This document shows positions 11,038-19,575 of a DNA stretch of 64,000 nucleotides, in pieces. The stretch covers positions 868,001 to 932,000 of the forward strand of contig NZ_CP088936.1 in NCBI RefSeq assembly GCF_021165755.1, in the 5' to 3' direction. This DNA is from Borrelia sp. RT5S. Lineage in GTDB: Bacteria > Spirochaetota > Spirochaetia > Borreliales > Borreliaceae. The position numbers and the translations under genes were made by a program. Each line of letters begins with the position of its first letter. Position 1 is the first letter of the stretch. A model generated the notes under the pieces. It was given only the letters and a program-made list of their open reading frames with translations, was not told where the DNA came from and searched no databases.

Positions 11038-12446
11038 GGTATTTGTTATTTATTCTTTTGTACTTTGTTGTGTTTGATACTTTTGCCGTTGATGATCCTT
11101 TGTTGCCAATAGAGCCTGTAGAACCTAACCCGCCTGAGTTTAATGCGGATAAAGATATAAAAAATAGCTCTCATAGTAGTTCTATCAAAAATTCTGGTGT
11201 GCAAGAGGGCAATCAAGTAAGGGATAGTATTGCATATGGGCTTGATGTGCAGGTAATTGAGATTGTTAAGAGACTTAAGAAGTCGGGCGATGGTGAGTAC
11301 AATTCTTTACTTGAGAAGAGACTACAAAAGACTTTTAATGTTGAACTTAAGGGAGTAATTCTTGATTTATTTCTATCTCTTAAACACAAAGGTGGTGTTA
11401 GTGTTGCTAATTATATTCTTGATAATTATGAAACTAGGAGGTATCCTAATAATTTAATTAATGGAGCGCTTTTATATCTTAAGGAACTTGGTAGCAAGGA
11501 CGATTTAAAGAAAATTCTTATTGACATACTTGAAAATAAAGAAGGGAATATTGTATCTATGGCTGCGTATTATCTTGGTGAGATTTCTGCTGTTGAATAT
11601 TCGAAGAATATGATGGATGTTTATGATAAATATTCTGGGGATGACGGGGTCAGGGCTGCAATACTTATTGCTCTTGGTAAGTCTAATGCTTTTGAGTATG
11701 AGAACAGGATATATGAGATTTCTATGGATAGGTATGAGAGTCCAGCAATAAAGGCCTCTGCCATCAGATCGCTATCTTACCTTGTACCTGAGAAAATAAC
11801 CGAGAATGCTGAGTTATATCTTCAAGACAACAATAATAATTCTAATATTAAGATTGCCATTATTGAAGCACTTTCAAGGGATGTATCTGCGAAATCGAAA
11901 GAGATTTTACAGGATTTTTTAAGAGATTCAGATGAAGCACTTAGGGTTAGAGCTGTTAATGCTATTAAGGGACATGGTGATATTTCTGCTAGGGAAGCAT
12001 TGGTTTATAAGGTTAAAAGTGATCCTTCCTTTAGGGTTAGGGAAGCGTCCGGTAAGGCTCTAATTGATATGGATTTTGGCTATGAAGAGATAAAAAACAT
12101 TATATTAGAACCTACCATTGAAAATAATTTCAAACTTACTATGTTTGCTTATCTTTTGGATAATAATGTTAGTTTCGCATTTTTAGTTGCATTAGATCTT
12201 TTGAAAAAGGAAAATATCAATAAACCTTCAAGGACTTTAACAGAAGTAGCCGCGCTGCTTGCGGCTAGAAAAGGTAATTTCGATGATTTTTATTCTAGAA
12301 TTATTAATAGTAAAGATGTTGATTTAAGAAATCTTGCAATTAAGGGGGCTGTTTATAACAAGTCTTCTGCACTTGCAAGTAGGCTTAAGCAGATAAAAGA
12401 GACAGCAACTTCAGAGTACTTAAAAAGACTCTTAAAAAATTATTAG
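11034..12446 (+). CDS. Exported HEAT-repeat protein (BB0811-like)
   Basis: 470 residues. An N-terminal hydrophobic signal sequence ending near DTFA (residue about 19) is followed by a Pro/Glu-rich linker and then helical repeats of about 30 residues. Repeats such as VRAAILIALGK, IKASAIRSLSYL, LRVRAVNAIKG and FRVREASGKALID are typical HEAT units. It has no enzymatic motif and probably is a periplasmic scaffold. The start overlaps the murJ stop (ATGA). The 3' end overlaps the convergent coaBC gene by four bases, so no terminator separates them. Confidence 0.85.
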   Translation: MRYLLFILLYFVVFDTFAVDDPLLPIEPVEPNPPEFNADKDIKNSSHSSSIKNSGVQEGNQVRDSIAYGLDVQVIEIVKRLKKSGDGEYNSLLEKRLQKTFNVELKGVILDLFLSLKHKGGVSVANYILDNYETRRYPNNLINGALLYLKELGSKDDLKKILIDILENKEGNIVSMAAYYLGEISAVEYSKNMMDVYDKYSGDDGVRAAILIALGKSNAFEYENRIYEISMDRYESPAIKASAIRSLSYLVPEKITENAELYLQDNNNNSNIKIAIIEALSRDVSAKSKEILQDFLRDSDEALRVRAVNAIKGHGDISAREALVYKVKSDPSFRVREASGKALIDMDFGYEEIKNIILEPTIENNFKLTMFAYLLDNNVSFAFLVALDLLKKENINKPSRTLTEVAALLAARKGNFDDFYSRIINSKDVDLRNLAIKGAVYNKSSALASRLKQIKETATSEYLKRLLKNY

Positions 12447-13624
12447 CATAGAATTTTTAGAATCTCTATTGCTATTTCTTTTTTTGACATTTCAGGAATT
12501 TTTTGAATGTTATTTTTACTGTCTATTATATAAATTTTGTTTAAGTTTGATCCGAAATGTTTTAAGTCATTTGCAATAATATAATCTAGATTTTTCGCTT
12601 TGAGTTTTTCTTTAGCTTTATCTATTAAATTTTCAGGTTCTTGGGCACAAAATCCAATAACAATTTGGTTTTTGGTTTTATTTTGACCGATATGTTTCAT
12701 TGTGTCTGGGTTTTTTATGAGCTTAATATGAAGATTTTCTAATTCATTTTTCTTAATTTTCTTTGCATAAATTTTTTCAGGTCTAAAATCTGCAACAGCG
12801 GCGGCCCCAATAATGACATCAAATTTTTGATATATTTTTGTTGTTTGTTCATACATCTCTGTTGCTGTTTTTACTCTAATAACGTTTATTCCATCAGATA
12901 TTCTTTCATTACTGGGGCCTGAAACTATTGTTACATCAGCACCGAGATTTTTTGCCTCAATTCCTAGATTAAATCCCATTTGTCCAGTTGATTTATTTGA
13001 AAAGTAGCGAATCGGATCTAGCGCTTCTTCAGTTCTAGAGGCTGTTATTAATATTTTTTTGTTCTGTAATGGCGAATATGCCTTTGGTACATCTAGTATT
13101 ATTTTTAAAATATCATTTTCATCCTTAAGTCGGCCAACAGCATTTGAAGAGCAGGCCAGAAATCCTTCATCGGGTTCAATGAATTTATAATTATATTTTT
13201 TTAATTTTTGGATATTTTCTTCCAAAATAGGGTTTGTATACATTATGTTATTCATTGCTACTGCAAAATAAGTGGGGGCAGTGCTAGCAGATATTATTGT
13301 GCTTAAAGCATCATCGGCAATGCCTGCTGCAATTTTGGAAATAACATTGTAAGTGGCAGGGAGTATTAGTATCAAGTCCGCCCATCTTGCTAGATTAATG
13401 TGTTCTACTTCCTTATGGGTTGTGTCCCATAGATTACAAACTACACTATTTTTTGAAACAGTTTCCAGTGTTAGTGGGGTAATAAACTTGGTGGCATTCT
13501 TTGTCATTACAACCTTAACAGAATAGCCCATCTTGACCAAACTTGATACAATGTAGGCCGATTTATAGGCTGCAATGCCGCCACACACCCCTACCAGTAT
13601 GTTTTTGGTCAGATTGAGTTTCAT
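12443..13624 (-). CDS. coaBC: Bifunctional phosphopantothenoylcysteine decarboxylase / phosphopantothenate-cysteine ligase
   Basis: 393 residues. CoaBC carries two steps of coenzyme A synthesis: adding cysteine to 4'-phosphopantothenate (CoaB, C-terminal half) and decarboxylating the product (CoaC, flavin-dependent N-terminal half). The CoaC active residues are visible: His75 in EHINLARWADL, the AMNNIM motif with Asn125, and the flap Cys158 in GFLACSSNAVGRL. The CoaB half begins near KKILITASRTEE and contains GAAAVADFRP. The start ATG lies three bases from a perfect 70-bp palindrome and has no Shine-Dalgarno sequence. A TATAAT in the palindrome (13632-13637, minus strand) is placed so that the transcript could be leaderless. 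It is divergent from yhdT-panF, which imports its substrate precursor. Confidence 0.96.
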   Translation of the reverse strand: MKLNLTKNILVGVCGGIAAYKSAYIVSSLVKMGYSVKVVMTKNATKFITPLTLETVSKNSVVCNLWDTTHKEVEHINLARWADLILILPATYNVISKIAAGIADDALSTIISASTAPTYFAVAMNNIMYTNPILEENIQKLKKYNYKFIEPDEGFLACSSNAVGRLKDENDILKIILDVPKAYSPLQNKKILITASRTEEALDPIRYFSNKSTGQMGFNLGIEAKNLGADVTIVSGPSNERISDGINVIRVKTATEMYEQTTKIYQKFDVIIGAAAVADFRPEKIYAKKIKKNELENLHIKLIKNPDTMKHIGQNKTKNQIVIGFCAQEPENLIDKAKEKLKAKNLDYIIANDLKHFGSNLNKIYIIDSKNNIQKIPEMSKKEIAIEILKILC

Positions 13625-13627
13625 ATG

Positions 13628-13697
13628 TAATATTATATAAAATTTATCATAATTTATAATAATTATTATAAATTATGATAAATTTTATATAATATTA
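13628..13697. repeat. Perfect 70-bp palindrome between coaBC and yhdT-panF
   Basis: I compared this segment base by base with its reverse complement: all 70 bases match, with no unpaired loop (the centre is AATT). Only two of the 70 base pairs are G:C. Each arm carries TATAAT facing outward: minus strand 13632-13637 toward coaBC and plus strand 13688-13693 toward yhdT. It is therefore likely a symmetric bidirectional promoter, a cruciform or hairpin site, or both. CATATG occurs at 13622-13627, 13709-13714 and 13794-13799; the first and last contain the start codons of coaBC and yhdT. Confidence 0.95.
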
Positions 13698-13733
13698 TTT
13701 ATATATAACATATGTAGTTGTAATAATATAGAA

Positions 13734-13780
13734 CATAATAATATGACTATTATTATGAAGTATTATGACTATTATTATGA
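13734..13780. repeat. Hairpin and 17-bp direct repeats upstream of yhdT
   Basis: CATAATAATA (13734-13743) and TATTATTATG (13748-13757) are perfect inverted repeats around a four-base loop TGAC. The 17-base unit TATGACTATTATTATGA occurs at 13742-13758 and again at 13764-13780, a 22-base period. These lie between the 70-bp palindrome and the yhdT start. No known operator is recognised. Confidence 0.8.
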
Positions 13781-13796
13781 TTATAATAATGTACAT

Positions 13797-13997
13797 ATGA
13801 ATGTGAAAAATAAGGTACTTTTTTCAAGTTTAATATATTTATTTTTGTTCCTTTGGTGGTTTTTGTCCTATCGTTTTTTTGTCTTTTCTGTTGTGGTGTT
13901 CAATATTCCTCTTTGGTTTTTCTCATCATGCATCTTGTTTCCCGGGTTAAGCTTATTATTGATTTGTATTTTTGTGTATTTTTTAAAGGATGACTAG
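13797..13997 (+). CDS. yhdT: YhdT-like small membrane protein (DUF997)
   Basis: 66 residues with two hydrophobic segments. The C-terminal part, NIPLWFFSSCILFPGLS then KDD, matches the YhdT/DUF997 pattern (P-x-W-F-x-x-x-C-I-L-x-P). As in E. coli, it lies immediately upstream of panF and overlaps it (panF ATG 13990). I choose ATG 13797; an in-frame ATG at 13743 would put the direct repeats into the protein and give an implausible Tyr/Asp-rich N-terminus. The role of YhdT is not established; a link to pantothenate transport is inferred from this conserved pairing. Confidence 0.8.
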   Translation: MNVKNKVLFSSLIYLFLFLWWFLSYRFFVFSVVVFNIPLWFFSSCILFPGLSLLLICIFVYFLKDD

Positions 13998-15408
13998 AGG
14001 GCTTTTTTTACTTTTTATCTTTTTGATTCTTTACTGTATTTTTGGTATTCTTGCCAAGAAGAAAAGAGAAGGAATTTCATTTTTACATAACTATTTTCTT
14101 GCTAATCGTGGTATAAATTTTTTTTTAATGGCACTGGTTATCGCTTCTAGTTATATTAGTGCTAGTAGTTTTATTTCAGGGCCTTCAGCTGTTTATAATT
14201 ATGGAATGTCTTTTATTCTCTTAGCAGTCATTCAAATCCCTGCAGGTATAATTTCGTTTACTATTGTTGGAGAGAGATTGAATACAGAGGCTAGGAAGAT
14301 TAATGCAATAAATATTGTTGACTATATTAGATATAGGTATGCCAGCAATTCTTTAGCTCTTGTTAGTAGTTTTATAATAATTTTTTTTTCTTTATTTTTA
14401 ATCTCAGCTCAACTTATTGGGGGAGCTAAGCTTTTAGAGTTTTTTTTAAAACTTGATTATCGTGATTCTCTTATTTTTTTCTCTTTGTTTGTTTTCTTAT
14501 ATGTCTGCCTAGGAGGATTTAAGATGGTGGCGTATACAGATTTGATTCAAGGAATTTTTATGATTGTAGCGTCTATGATTTTATTTTTAAGATTGGTCAA
14601 TTTGGGGGGTGGGATTGACAATATCTTTAAGGAGTCAATCTTGAAACTTGGGAGCAATTTACTCGCGCCTTCAAATTTGGACTTGCAAATTGAATATATA
14701 ATTTCTTTTTGGATATTAACGGGAGTTGGTACATTAGGGTTGCCGCAACTTGTTAACAATTTTATAGCATTCAAAAACGATAGGGATATTAGGCGGGCTC
14801 TTCCTGTTGCTACTTTTTTGATAGGATTTTTAGTTGTTATTATGCATTTAATAGGGTTTTTCTCTCTTGTTATCTTTCCCAATTTCAAGCCAAATGATAA
14901 GGTTATAATAAGAGTGGCCTCGGAGGTATTAGGGCCTAGGTTATTTTTCTTGTTTTTTATCGGGCTTCTGTCGGCAATAATGTCTACAATAGATACGGGC
15001 TTTCTTTTTATTTCATCAATTTGGGTGAAAATAGTGATGTCGTTGCACAAAAAAATTGTAGACAAAGACAGAATCAATGTAGTTACTGTTATTTCTAATG
15101 CTTGCTTTGTTGTAGTAATAGTGCTTTTCTCTTTAAGGCCGCCTGATTTCTTGCTTTTTGTAAATATTTTTGCAATTGGTGCGCTAGAAGTTGCATTTTT
15201 TTCTACTATTGTTTTTGGGCTTTACTTTAAGTTTGTAAGTAAAGCCTCAGCTTTTGTTTCTCAGTTTTTAGGGCTTTTAAGTTATTTAATCACAATTTTT
15301 TGTGAAATGGATAGTTATTCTTTTCATCCTGTTGTTCCTTCCCTTTTTATCTCTGTGCTTTCATTTTTGATAGTTAATCTTGTTTGTAGTCGATATAATA
15401 ATATTTAG
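13990..15408 (+). CDS. panF: Sodium/pantothenate symporter
   Basis: 472 residues with about 13 membrane segments, sodium:solute symporter family. Near the N-terminus the motif SSYISASSFISGPSAVY matches the conserved sodium-site region, and GGFKMVAYTDLIQGI is the family signature. PanF imports pantothenate (vitamin B5), which Borrelia cannot make. The gene overlaps yhdT by eight bases and is divergent from coaBC, so vitamin uptake and its conversion to CoA sit together. Substrate specificity is inferred from PanF similarity and this context. Confidence 0.92.
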   Translation: MTRGLFLLFIFLILYCIFGILAKKKREGISFLHNYFLANRGINFFLMALVIASSYISASSFISGPSAVYNYGMSFILLAVIQIPAGIISFTIVGERLNTEARKINAINIVDYIRYRYASNSLALVSSFIIIFFSLFLISAQLIGGAKLLEFFLKLDYRDSLIFFSLFVFLYVCLGGFKMVAYTDLIQGIFMIVASMILFLRLVNLGGGIDNIFKESILKLGSNLLAPSNLDLQIEYIISFWILTGVGTLGLPQLVNNFIAFKNDRDIRRALPVATFLIGFLVVIMHLIGFFSLVIFPNFKPNDKVIIRVASEVLGPRLFFLFFIGLLSAIMSTIDTGFLFISSIWVKIVMSLHKKIVDKDRINVVTVISNACFVVVIVLFSLRPPDFLLFVNIFAIGALEVAFFSTIVFGLYFKFVSKASAFVSQFLGLLSYLITIFCEMDSYSFHPVVPSLFISVLSFLIVNLVCSRYNNI

Positions 15409-15413
15409 TAATT

Positions 15414-16370
15414 ATGAGATCTTTAAATGTTGGGAAATATAATATCATTAATGTTCTTAAGAATGACGATGGGAAGAGGTTAGATTCAGTATTAATAAAG
15501 TTTTTAAAATTTCCTAAGTCTAGGGTAATGAAGCACATCAGAAATGGAGATATTCTTTTAAATAAATTAAAAGTTACTTTTTCTCACAGAGTTTTTCAGG
15601 GTGATGAGATCTATCTATACAAGCCTTTAATACAAGAATTAAGTACTAACTTGAGGGTAAGCAATATTGAAGAAGATATGGTAACAAGAGAAGTTAGGGA
15701 AAGAATTGTTTATGAGGATGAAGAGTTACTTGTAATTAATAAGAATAGAGGGACTTTGGTTCATGGTGATAATTCTCTTGATACTTTAGTTAATTTTTAT
15801 CTTTTAAATGAAAATCTTAAATCCCTTAGTTTTAAACCTTCGGCTGTGCATAGAATTGACAGAAATACTTCAGGAATTGTTATTTTTGCAAAAAATGTAG
15901 ATTCTGCAAGGATTTTAAGCAGAGCATTTAGTAGCGGTGTTGTTATTAAAAAGTATATAGCCTTGCTGGAAGGCGAACTTAAGACGGATGTGGTTTATAG
16001 GAATTTTTTGTACAGAGATAAAATTGCAAGAAAAACTTTAGTACTTGAAAAGACGGATAAGGTTAATGCCGTAACTCACGTTAAACCAATTTTAATTTCT
16101 AAATTTTTTACTCTTGCTGAAATTTCAATAGAAACGGGCTTTACTCATCAAATAAGAGCACAGTGTGCCTTTAATAATCATGCTTTAGTTGATGATAATA
16201 AATATCATTTTAAACATAAAAAAGCCAATTACTTTTTACATTCTTTTTTGGTAGAATTTAGTGAGCCATTATTTTTAAAGAATGAGTTTTTTGTTGAACC
16301 TAGTTCGGATTTTTTACAACGGGTAGGTAATATTTTTGGTGTATATGAGTTTAAAGGGTTTATTTGGTAA
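15414..16370 (+). CDS. RluA-family 23S rRNA pseudouridine synthase
   Basis: 318 residues. An N-terminal S4 RNA-binding domain (residues about 18-75: RLDSVLIKFL...HIRNGDILLN) is followed by an RluA-type catalytic domain. The catalytic motif HRIDRNTSG has its Asp at residue 149, and the C-terminal motif GFTHQIRAQ is present. The S4 plus RluA layout is that of RluC/RluD. RluC is the closer guess, but the target uridines cannot be assigned from sequence. It starts five bases after panF. Confidence 0.9.
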   Translation: MRSLNVGKYNIINVLKNDDGKRLDSVLIKFLKFPKSRVMKHIRNGDILLNKLKVTFSHRVFQGDEIYLYKPLIQELSTNLRVSNIEEDMVTREVRERIVYEDEELLVINKNRGTLVHGDNSLDTLVNFYLLNENLKSLSFKPSAVHRIDRNTSGIVIFAKNVDSARILSRAFSSGVVIKKYIALLEGELKTDVVYRNFLYRDKIARKTLVLEKTDKVNAVTHVKPILISKFFTLAEISIETGFTHQIRAQCAFNNHALVDDNKYHFKHKKANYFLHSFLVEFSEPLFLKNEFFVEPSSDFLQRVGNIFGVYEFKGFIW

Positions 16371-16374
16371 ATTT

Positions 16375-17286
16375 ATGTTTGGCAATGTCCTAGACACTAT
16401 TAAAGCTGTCTCAGCTGCTGTTAGGTATAAATTTGTCAGGACCAAGGTTTATGCTTTAGTAGGTGCGGCTGGTACTGGGAAAAGTTTTAGATCCCACTTA
16501 ATAGCAGATAAGTATGCTATTTCTTTAATAATTGATGATGGCGTTTTGATAAAGAATATGAAGATTATTGCGGGGATTTCTGCTAAATTTGAGGATAATG
16601 TTTTTAATGCAATAAGGCGCTCTGTTTTTGAGGATGATCTTCATAGGAATGAAATTGTTGAGGCGCTTCGTAGGGAAGATTTCCATAAGATATTGATATT
16701 GGGAACAAGTATTCGAATGATAGATAAAATAGTGGCTAGGCTTTTTTTGCCTAGTCCTTTTAAGATTATTTATATAACAGATATTTCTACTAGACAGGAA
16801 ATGGAGAAGGCTAGGATTTCAAGACAGATGGGAGAACATGTAGTGCCAGCAGCAGCCTTTGAGATAACGTCTGTTAAACCAAGTCTATTATCGGATTCGA
16901 TTCGAGTTTTTTTTAAAAGCAGATGGTTTTTTTCTAGGAAAAAAAATTATATTCGTTCTATTGTGAAGCCTCATTTTCATGAGGAGGGGGTTTTGTCTGT
17001 TTCTAAGAGCGCGGTAAGGCAAATTATTGAGCATTGTGTATCTGAATATAATAGAGATTACGTCGTTTATGATCTAAAGATTAAGAAAAACAAGGGGAGT
17101 TATTCTTTTAAGCTTTTTCTAGATATTCCTCTTGGGAATAATTTACTTGACAATGCAGAAATGCTTAGGAACTATATTATGGCAAATGTATTAAAGTATA
17201 CCGTGATTAATATGTCTGCTATTGATGTTATCATACACAAATTTTACAACAGTAAGGATGATTTGGAAAAAAGGGATGAATCTTGA
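16375..17286 (+). CDS. P-loop protein of unknown function (BB0816-like)
   Basis: 303 residues. A Walker A motif GAAGTGKS lies at residues 30-37, in a nucleotide-binding domain of about 180 residues. The C-terminal 90 residues (YDLKIKKNKGSYSFKLFLDI onward) form an alternating beta/alpha segment that loosely resembles Asp23/Gls24-type domains; that resemblance is weak. I place the start at ATG 16375, four bases after the pseudouridine synthase stop; ATG 16345 is also in frame. Its 3' end overlaps murC by eleven bases. Function not recognised. Confidence 0.75.
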   Translation: MFGNVLDTIKAVSAAVRYKFVRTKVYALVGAAGTGKSFRSHLIADKYAISLIIDDGVLIKNMKIIAGISAKFEDNVFNAIRRSVFEDDLHRNEIVEALRREDFHKILILGTSIRMIDKIVARLFLPSPFKIIYITDISTRQEMEKARISRQMGEHVVPAAAFEITSVKPSLLSDSIRVFFKSRWFFSRKKNYIRSIVKPHFHEEGVLSVSKSAVRQIIEHCVSEYNRDYVVYDLKIKKNKGSYSFKLFLDIPLGNNLLDNAEMLRNYIMANVLKYTVINMSAIDVIIHKFYNSKDDLEKRDES

Positions 17287-18682
17287 TTTGGATAATTTAA
17301 GTAAATTCTTTTTGGTAGGAATTAAAGGTTCTGGTCTTTGTTCTCTTGCTTGGTTTTTGCATGCTAAAGGGTATTTAGTAGAAGGGGTTGATGTTCCTTC
17401 CAAGTTTTATACGGATGATCTACTTGATGATAATTGTATAACTTATTATGAAAATATTTATGAGTTTTCATTAAAGGGGCATGAAGGGTCCTATGATGCT
17501 GTAATATATTCACCAGCTTATACTAAGGATCAGCTGTGCGTTTTGAGGGAGGCTTGTGAGCTTGAGGTTCCCGTTCTATCTTATCCTGAATTTCTTGGCG
17601 AGATATCAAAAAAATATTATAGTATTGGAGTTGCAGGTTCTCATGGCAAGACTACTACAGCAGCTTTTTTAGGTATATTACTTAATGGGCTGGGTCTTGA
17701 GCCTAATGTGATACTTGGTGCGAGTGTTAAAGATTTTGGAGATAAGCCTAGTCTTGTTGGTAGGAGTAACATATTTGTTGCAGAGACTTGTGAGTACAGA
17801 AATCATTTTCTACATTTTTACCCAGATGTCGTTGTCTTGACCAATATTGATTATGAACATGTCGATTTTTTTCCAAATTATGAAGCAGTTGAAGCTGTTT
17901 TCTTAAAGTATATTGATAATTTAAAGCAGAATGGGATACTAATTATAAACTCTGATGAATTTAATTTGATTAAGCTTAAAGATAAGATTATAAGGAAAGA
18001 TATTAGGCTTTTTAGTTTTGGTGCTAATTCTTCAGCTGATTTTAAGATTGGAAATTTTGAGGTGATGGATGGGGTTTTAAAATTTGATTTTTTAGGAATT
18101 TCTGATATTAGACTAAAAACTCCTTTGACTCATAATGTTTTAAATTTTGCATCTGCACTTCTGGCTTCTAAATTAATTTTAGAAGAAAAGGGGAAGTTAG
18201 TTTCTAACTTTGGCGAGAAAGTTAAGGTTATGGCTAGAGAATATATGGGAATAAAAAGAAGGGTGGAATTTATTGGAGAAAAGAATGGGGTTATATATCT
18301 TGATGATTATGCACATCATCCAAAGGAGATTGAAAATACGATTTTAGGGCTTAGGAGTTCTTATGGGGATAGGAGAATTGTTTTAGATTTTATGCCACAT
18401 ACATTTACAAGAACAAAAATTCTTTTTAATGATTTTATTAGCGCTTTAAGTAGTATTGATATATTAATTTTGCATAATATATATCTTTCGACTAGAGAAG
18501 ATATTGATCCTGATGAACTTTCTATTGAATTGTATTTGACTCTTAAGGATGTAAATCCAAATGTTTATTTTTTCAAAGATGTAGTTGATTCCGTTAAATT
18601 CATAAAGAGTTTGTTAAGAGAGAATGATTTATTTATTACTATGGGAGCTGGTAATAATTTTATTTTGCATAAATTTTTATAA
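17276..18682 (+). CDS. murC: UDP-N-acetylmuramate--L-alanine ligase
   Basis: 468 residues. MurC adds the first amino acid to UDP-MurNAc in peptidoglycan synthesis. It has the three Mur-ligase domains: an N-terminal Rossmann region beginning FFLVGIKGSG, the ATP loop AGSHGKTTT at residues 120-128, the central TNIDYEHVDFF motif, and the C-terminal DDYAHHPKEI typical of MurC. I use ATG 17276, overlapping the upstream gene. Together with murJ it shows peptidoglycan genes spread through this operon-like stretch. Confidence 0.94.
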   Translation: MNLDLDNLSKFFLVGIKGSGLCSLAWFLHAKGYLVEGVDVPSKFYTDDLLDDNCITYYENIYEFSLKGHEGSYDAVIYSPAYTKDQLCVLREACELEVPVLSYPEFLGEISKKYYSIGVAGSHGKTTTAAFLGILLNGLGLEPNVILGASVKDFGDKPSLVGRSNIFVAETCEYRNHFLHFYPDVVVLTNIDYEHVDFFPNYEAVEAVFLKYIDNLKQNGILIINSDEFNLIKLKDKIIRKDIRLFSFGANSSADFKIGNFEVMDGVLKFDFLGISDIRLKTPLTHNVLNFASALLASKLILEEKGKLVSNFGEKVKVMAREYMGIKRRVEFIGEKNGVIYLDDYAHHPKEIENTILGLRSSYGDRRIVLDFMPHTFTRTKILFNDFISALSSIDILILHNIYLSTREDIDPDELSIELYLTLKDVNPNVYFFKDVVDSVKFIKSLLRENDLFITMGAGNNFILHKFL

Positions 18683-18693
18683 AGGTATTTTAA

Positions 18694-19575
18694 ATGAAGA
18701 GTATGACTGGGTTTTTTCATTTAGAAAAAACCGTAGGGAATTATATGTTTAGTGTTAATTTGAAATCTTATAATGGTAAATTTTTAGATTTTAAGTTTAG
18801 ATTACCTGAGATTTTATACGCTTATGAGTTTGAGATAAGGAAGCTAATTTCAAGCTATGTTAGTAGGGGTAACGTTTTCCTAACTGTGGGCTACAAGGAA
18901 CTTATTCCAACTATTGATTTTACTTTAAATCCTAACTATATTGAGGCTATGGTCCGCCTTAAAGATAGTTTACTGCGTTGTAATTATAATTTAAAGATTA
19001 ATGATGAAGTAAGTCTTGGTGATTTTTTGTCTTTCAAGGGAGCTTTAATTGTTGATGATGAGGGGAAGGGCGTTGAAAAGCAGGGAATGATTTATAATTC
19101 TCTTAAAAGTGTGTTGGGGGAAGTTTTACTTAATTATGATAAGAGCAGGGTATTTGAAGGTGAGAACACAAAACAAGATATAATTTCAAACCTTGTTTTG
19201 TTACAGGGTGATTTGGATTCTTTGAAAAAATCTCAAAGTAGTATAAACGATAAGCTTTTCTTAAGCCTGAAGGAAAATTTATTAAAGTTAATGGATGATG
19301 TTAGTGATGTCAATATCGCAGAAGAAGCGGCTAAAATGTCTATCCGGCTAGATATTAATGAGGAAATAGTTAGGCTGTATTCACACATAGATAATTTTTA
19401 TAAAAATCTTGAAAGTGATATGTGTGGTAAAGTTTTGGAGTTTATTACGCAGGAAATGCATAGAGAGATTACAACTATGAGTGGTAAGGCAATTGATCTT
19501 GATATTAGGAATTTGGTTTTAAATATGAAATTAAATTTGGAGAAGATAAAAGAACAGGTAAGGAATATTGAATGA
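18694..19575 (+). CDS. yicC: YicC-family endoribonuclease-like protein
   Basis: 293 residues. The N-terminus MKSMTGF is the YicC hallmark. The C-terminal DUF1732 part shows EEAAKMSIRLDINEEIVRLYSH and the motif EFITQEMHREITTMSGKA. E. coli YicC has been described as an endoribonuclease affecting small-RNA stability; function here is by homology only. It lies between murC and cmk with an ATGA overlap into cmk. Confidence 0.92.
   Translation: MKSMTGFFHLEKTVGNYMFSVNLKSYNGKFLDFKFRLPEILYAYEFEIRKLISSYVSRGNVFLTVGYKELIPTIDFTLNPNYIEAMVRLKDSLLRCNYNLKINDEVSLGDFLSFKGALIVDDEGKGVEKQGMIYNSLKSVLGEVLLNYDKSRVFEGENTKQDIISNLVLLQGDLDSLKKSQSSINDKLFLSLKENLLKLMDDVSDVNIAEEAAKMSIRLDINEEIVRLYSHIDNFYKNLESDMCGKVLEFITQEMHREITTMSGKAIDLDIRNLVLNMKLNLEKIKEQVRNIE

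Noticed and set aside
13628..13697. Insertion-sequence or transposon end
   Set aside because: There is no transposase, target duplication or internal sequence; the segment is a loop-free palindrome.
13743..13796. Longer YhdT start at ATG 13743
   Set aside because: It would turn the 17-bp direct repeats into a Tyr/Asp/Met-rich N-terminus with no match to the family; ATG 13797 gives the normal short protein.
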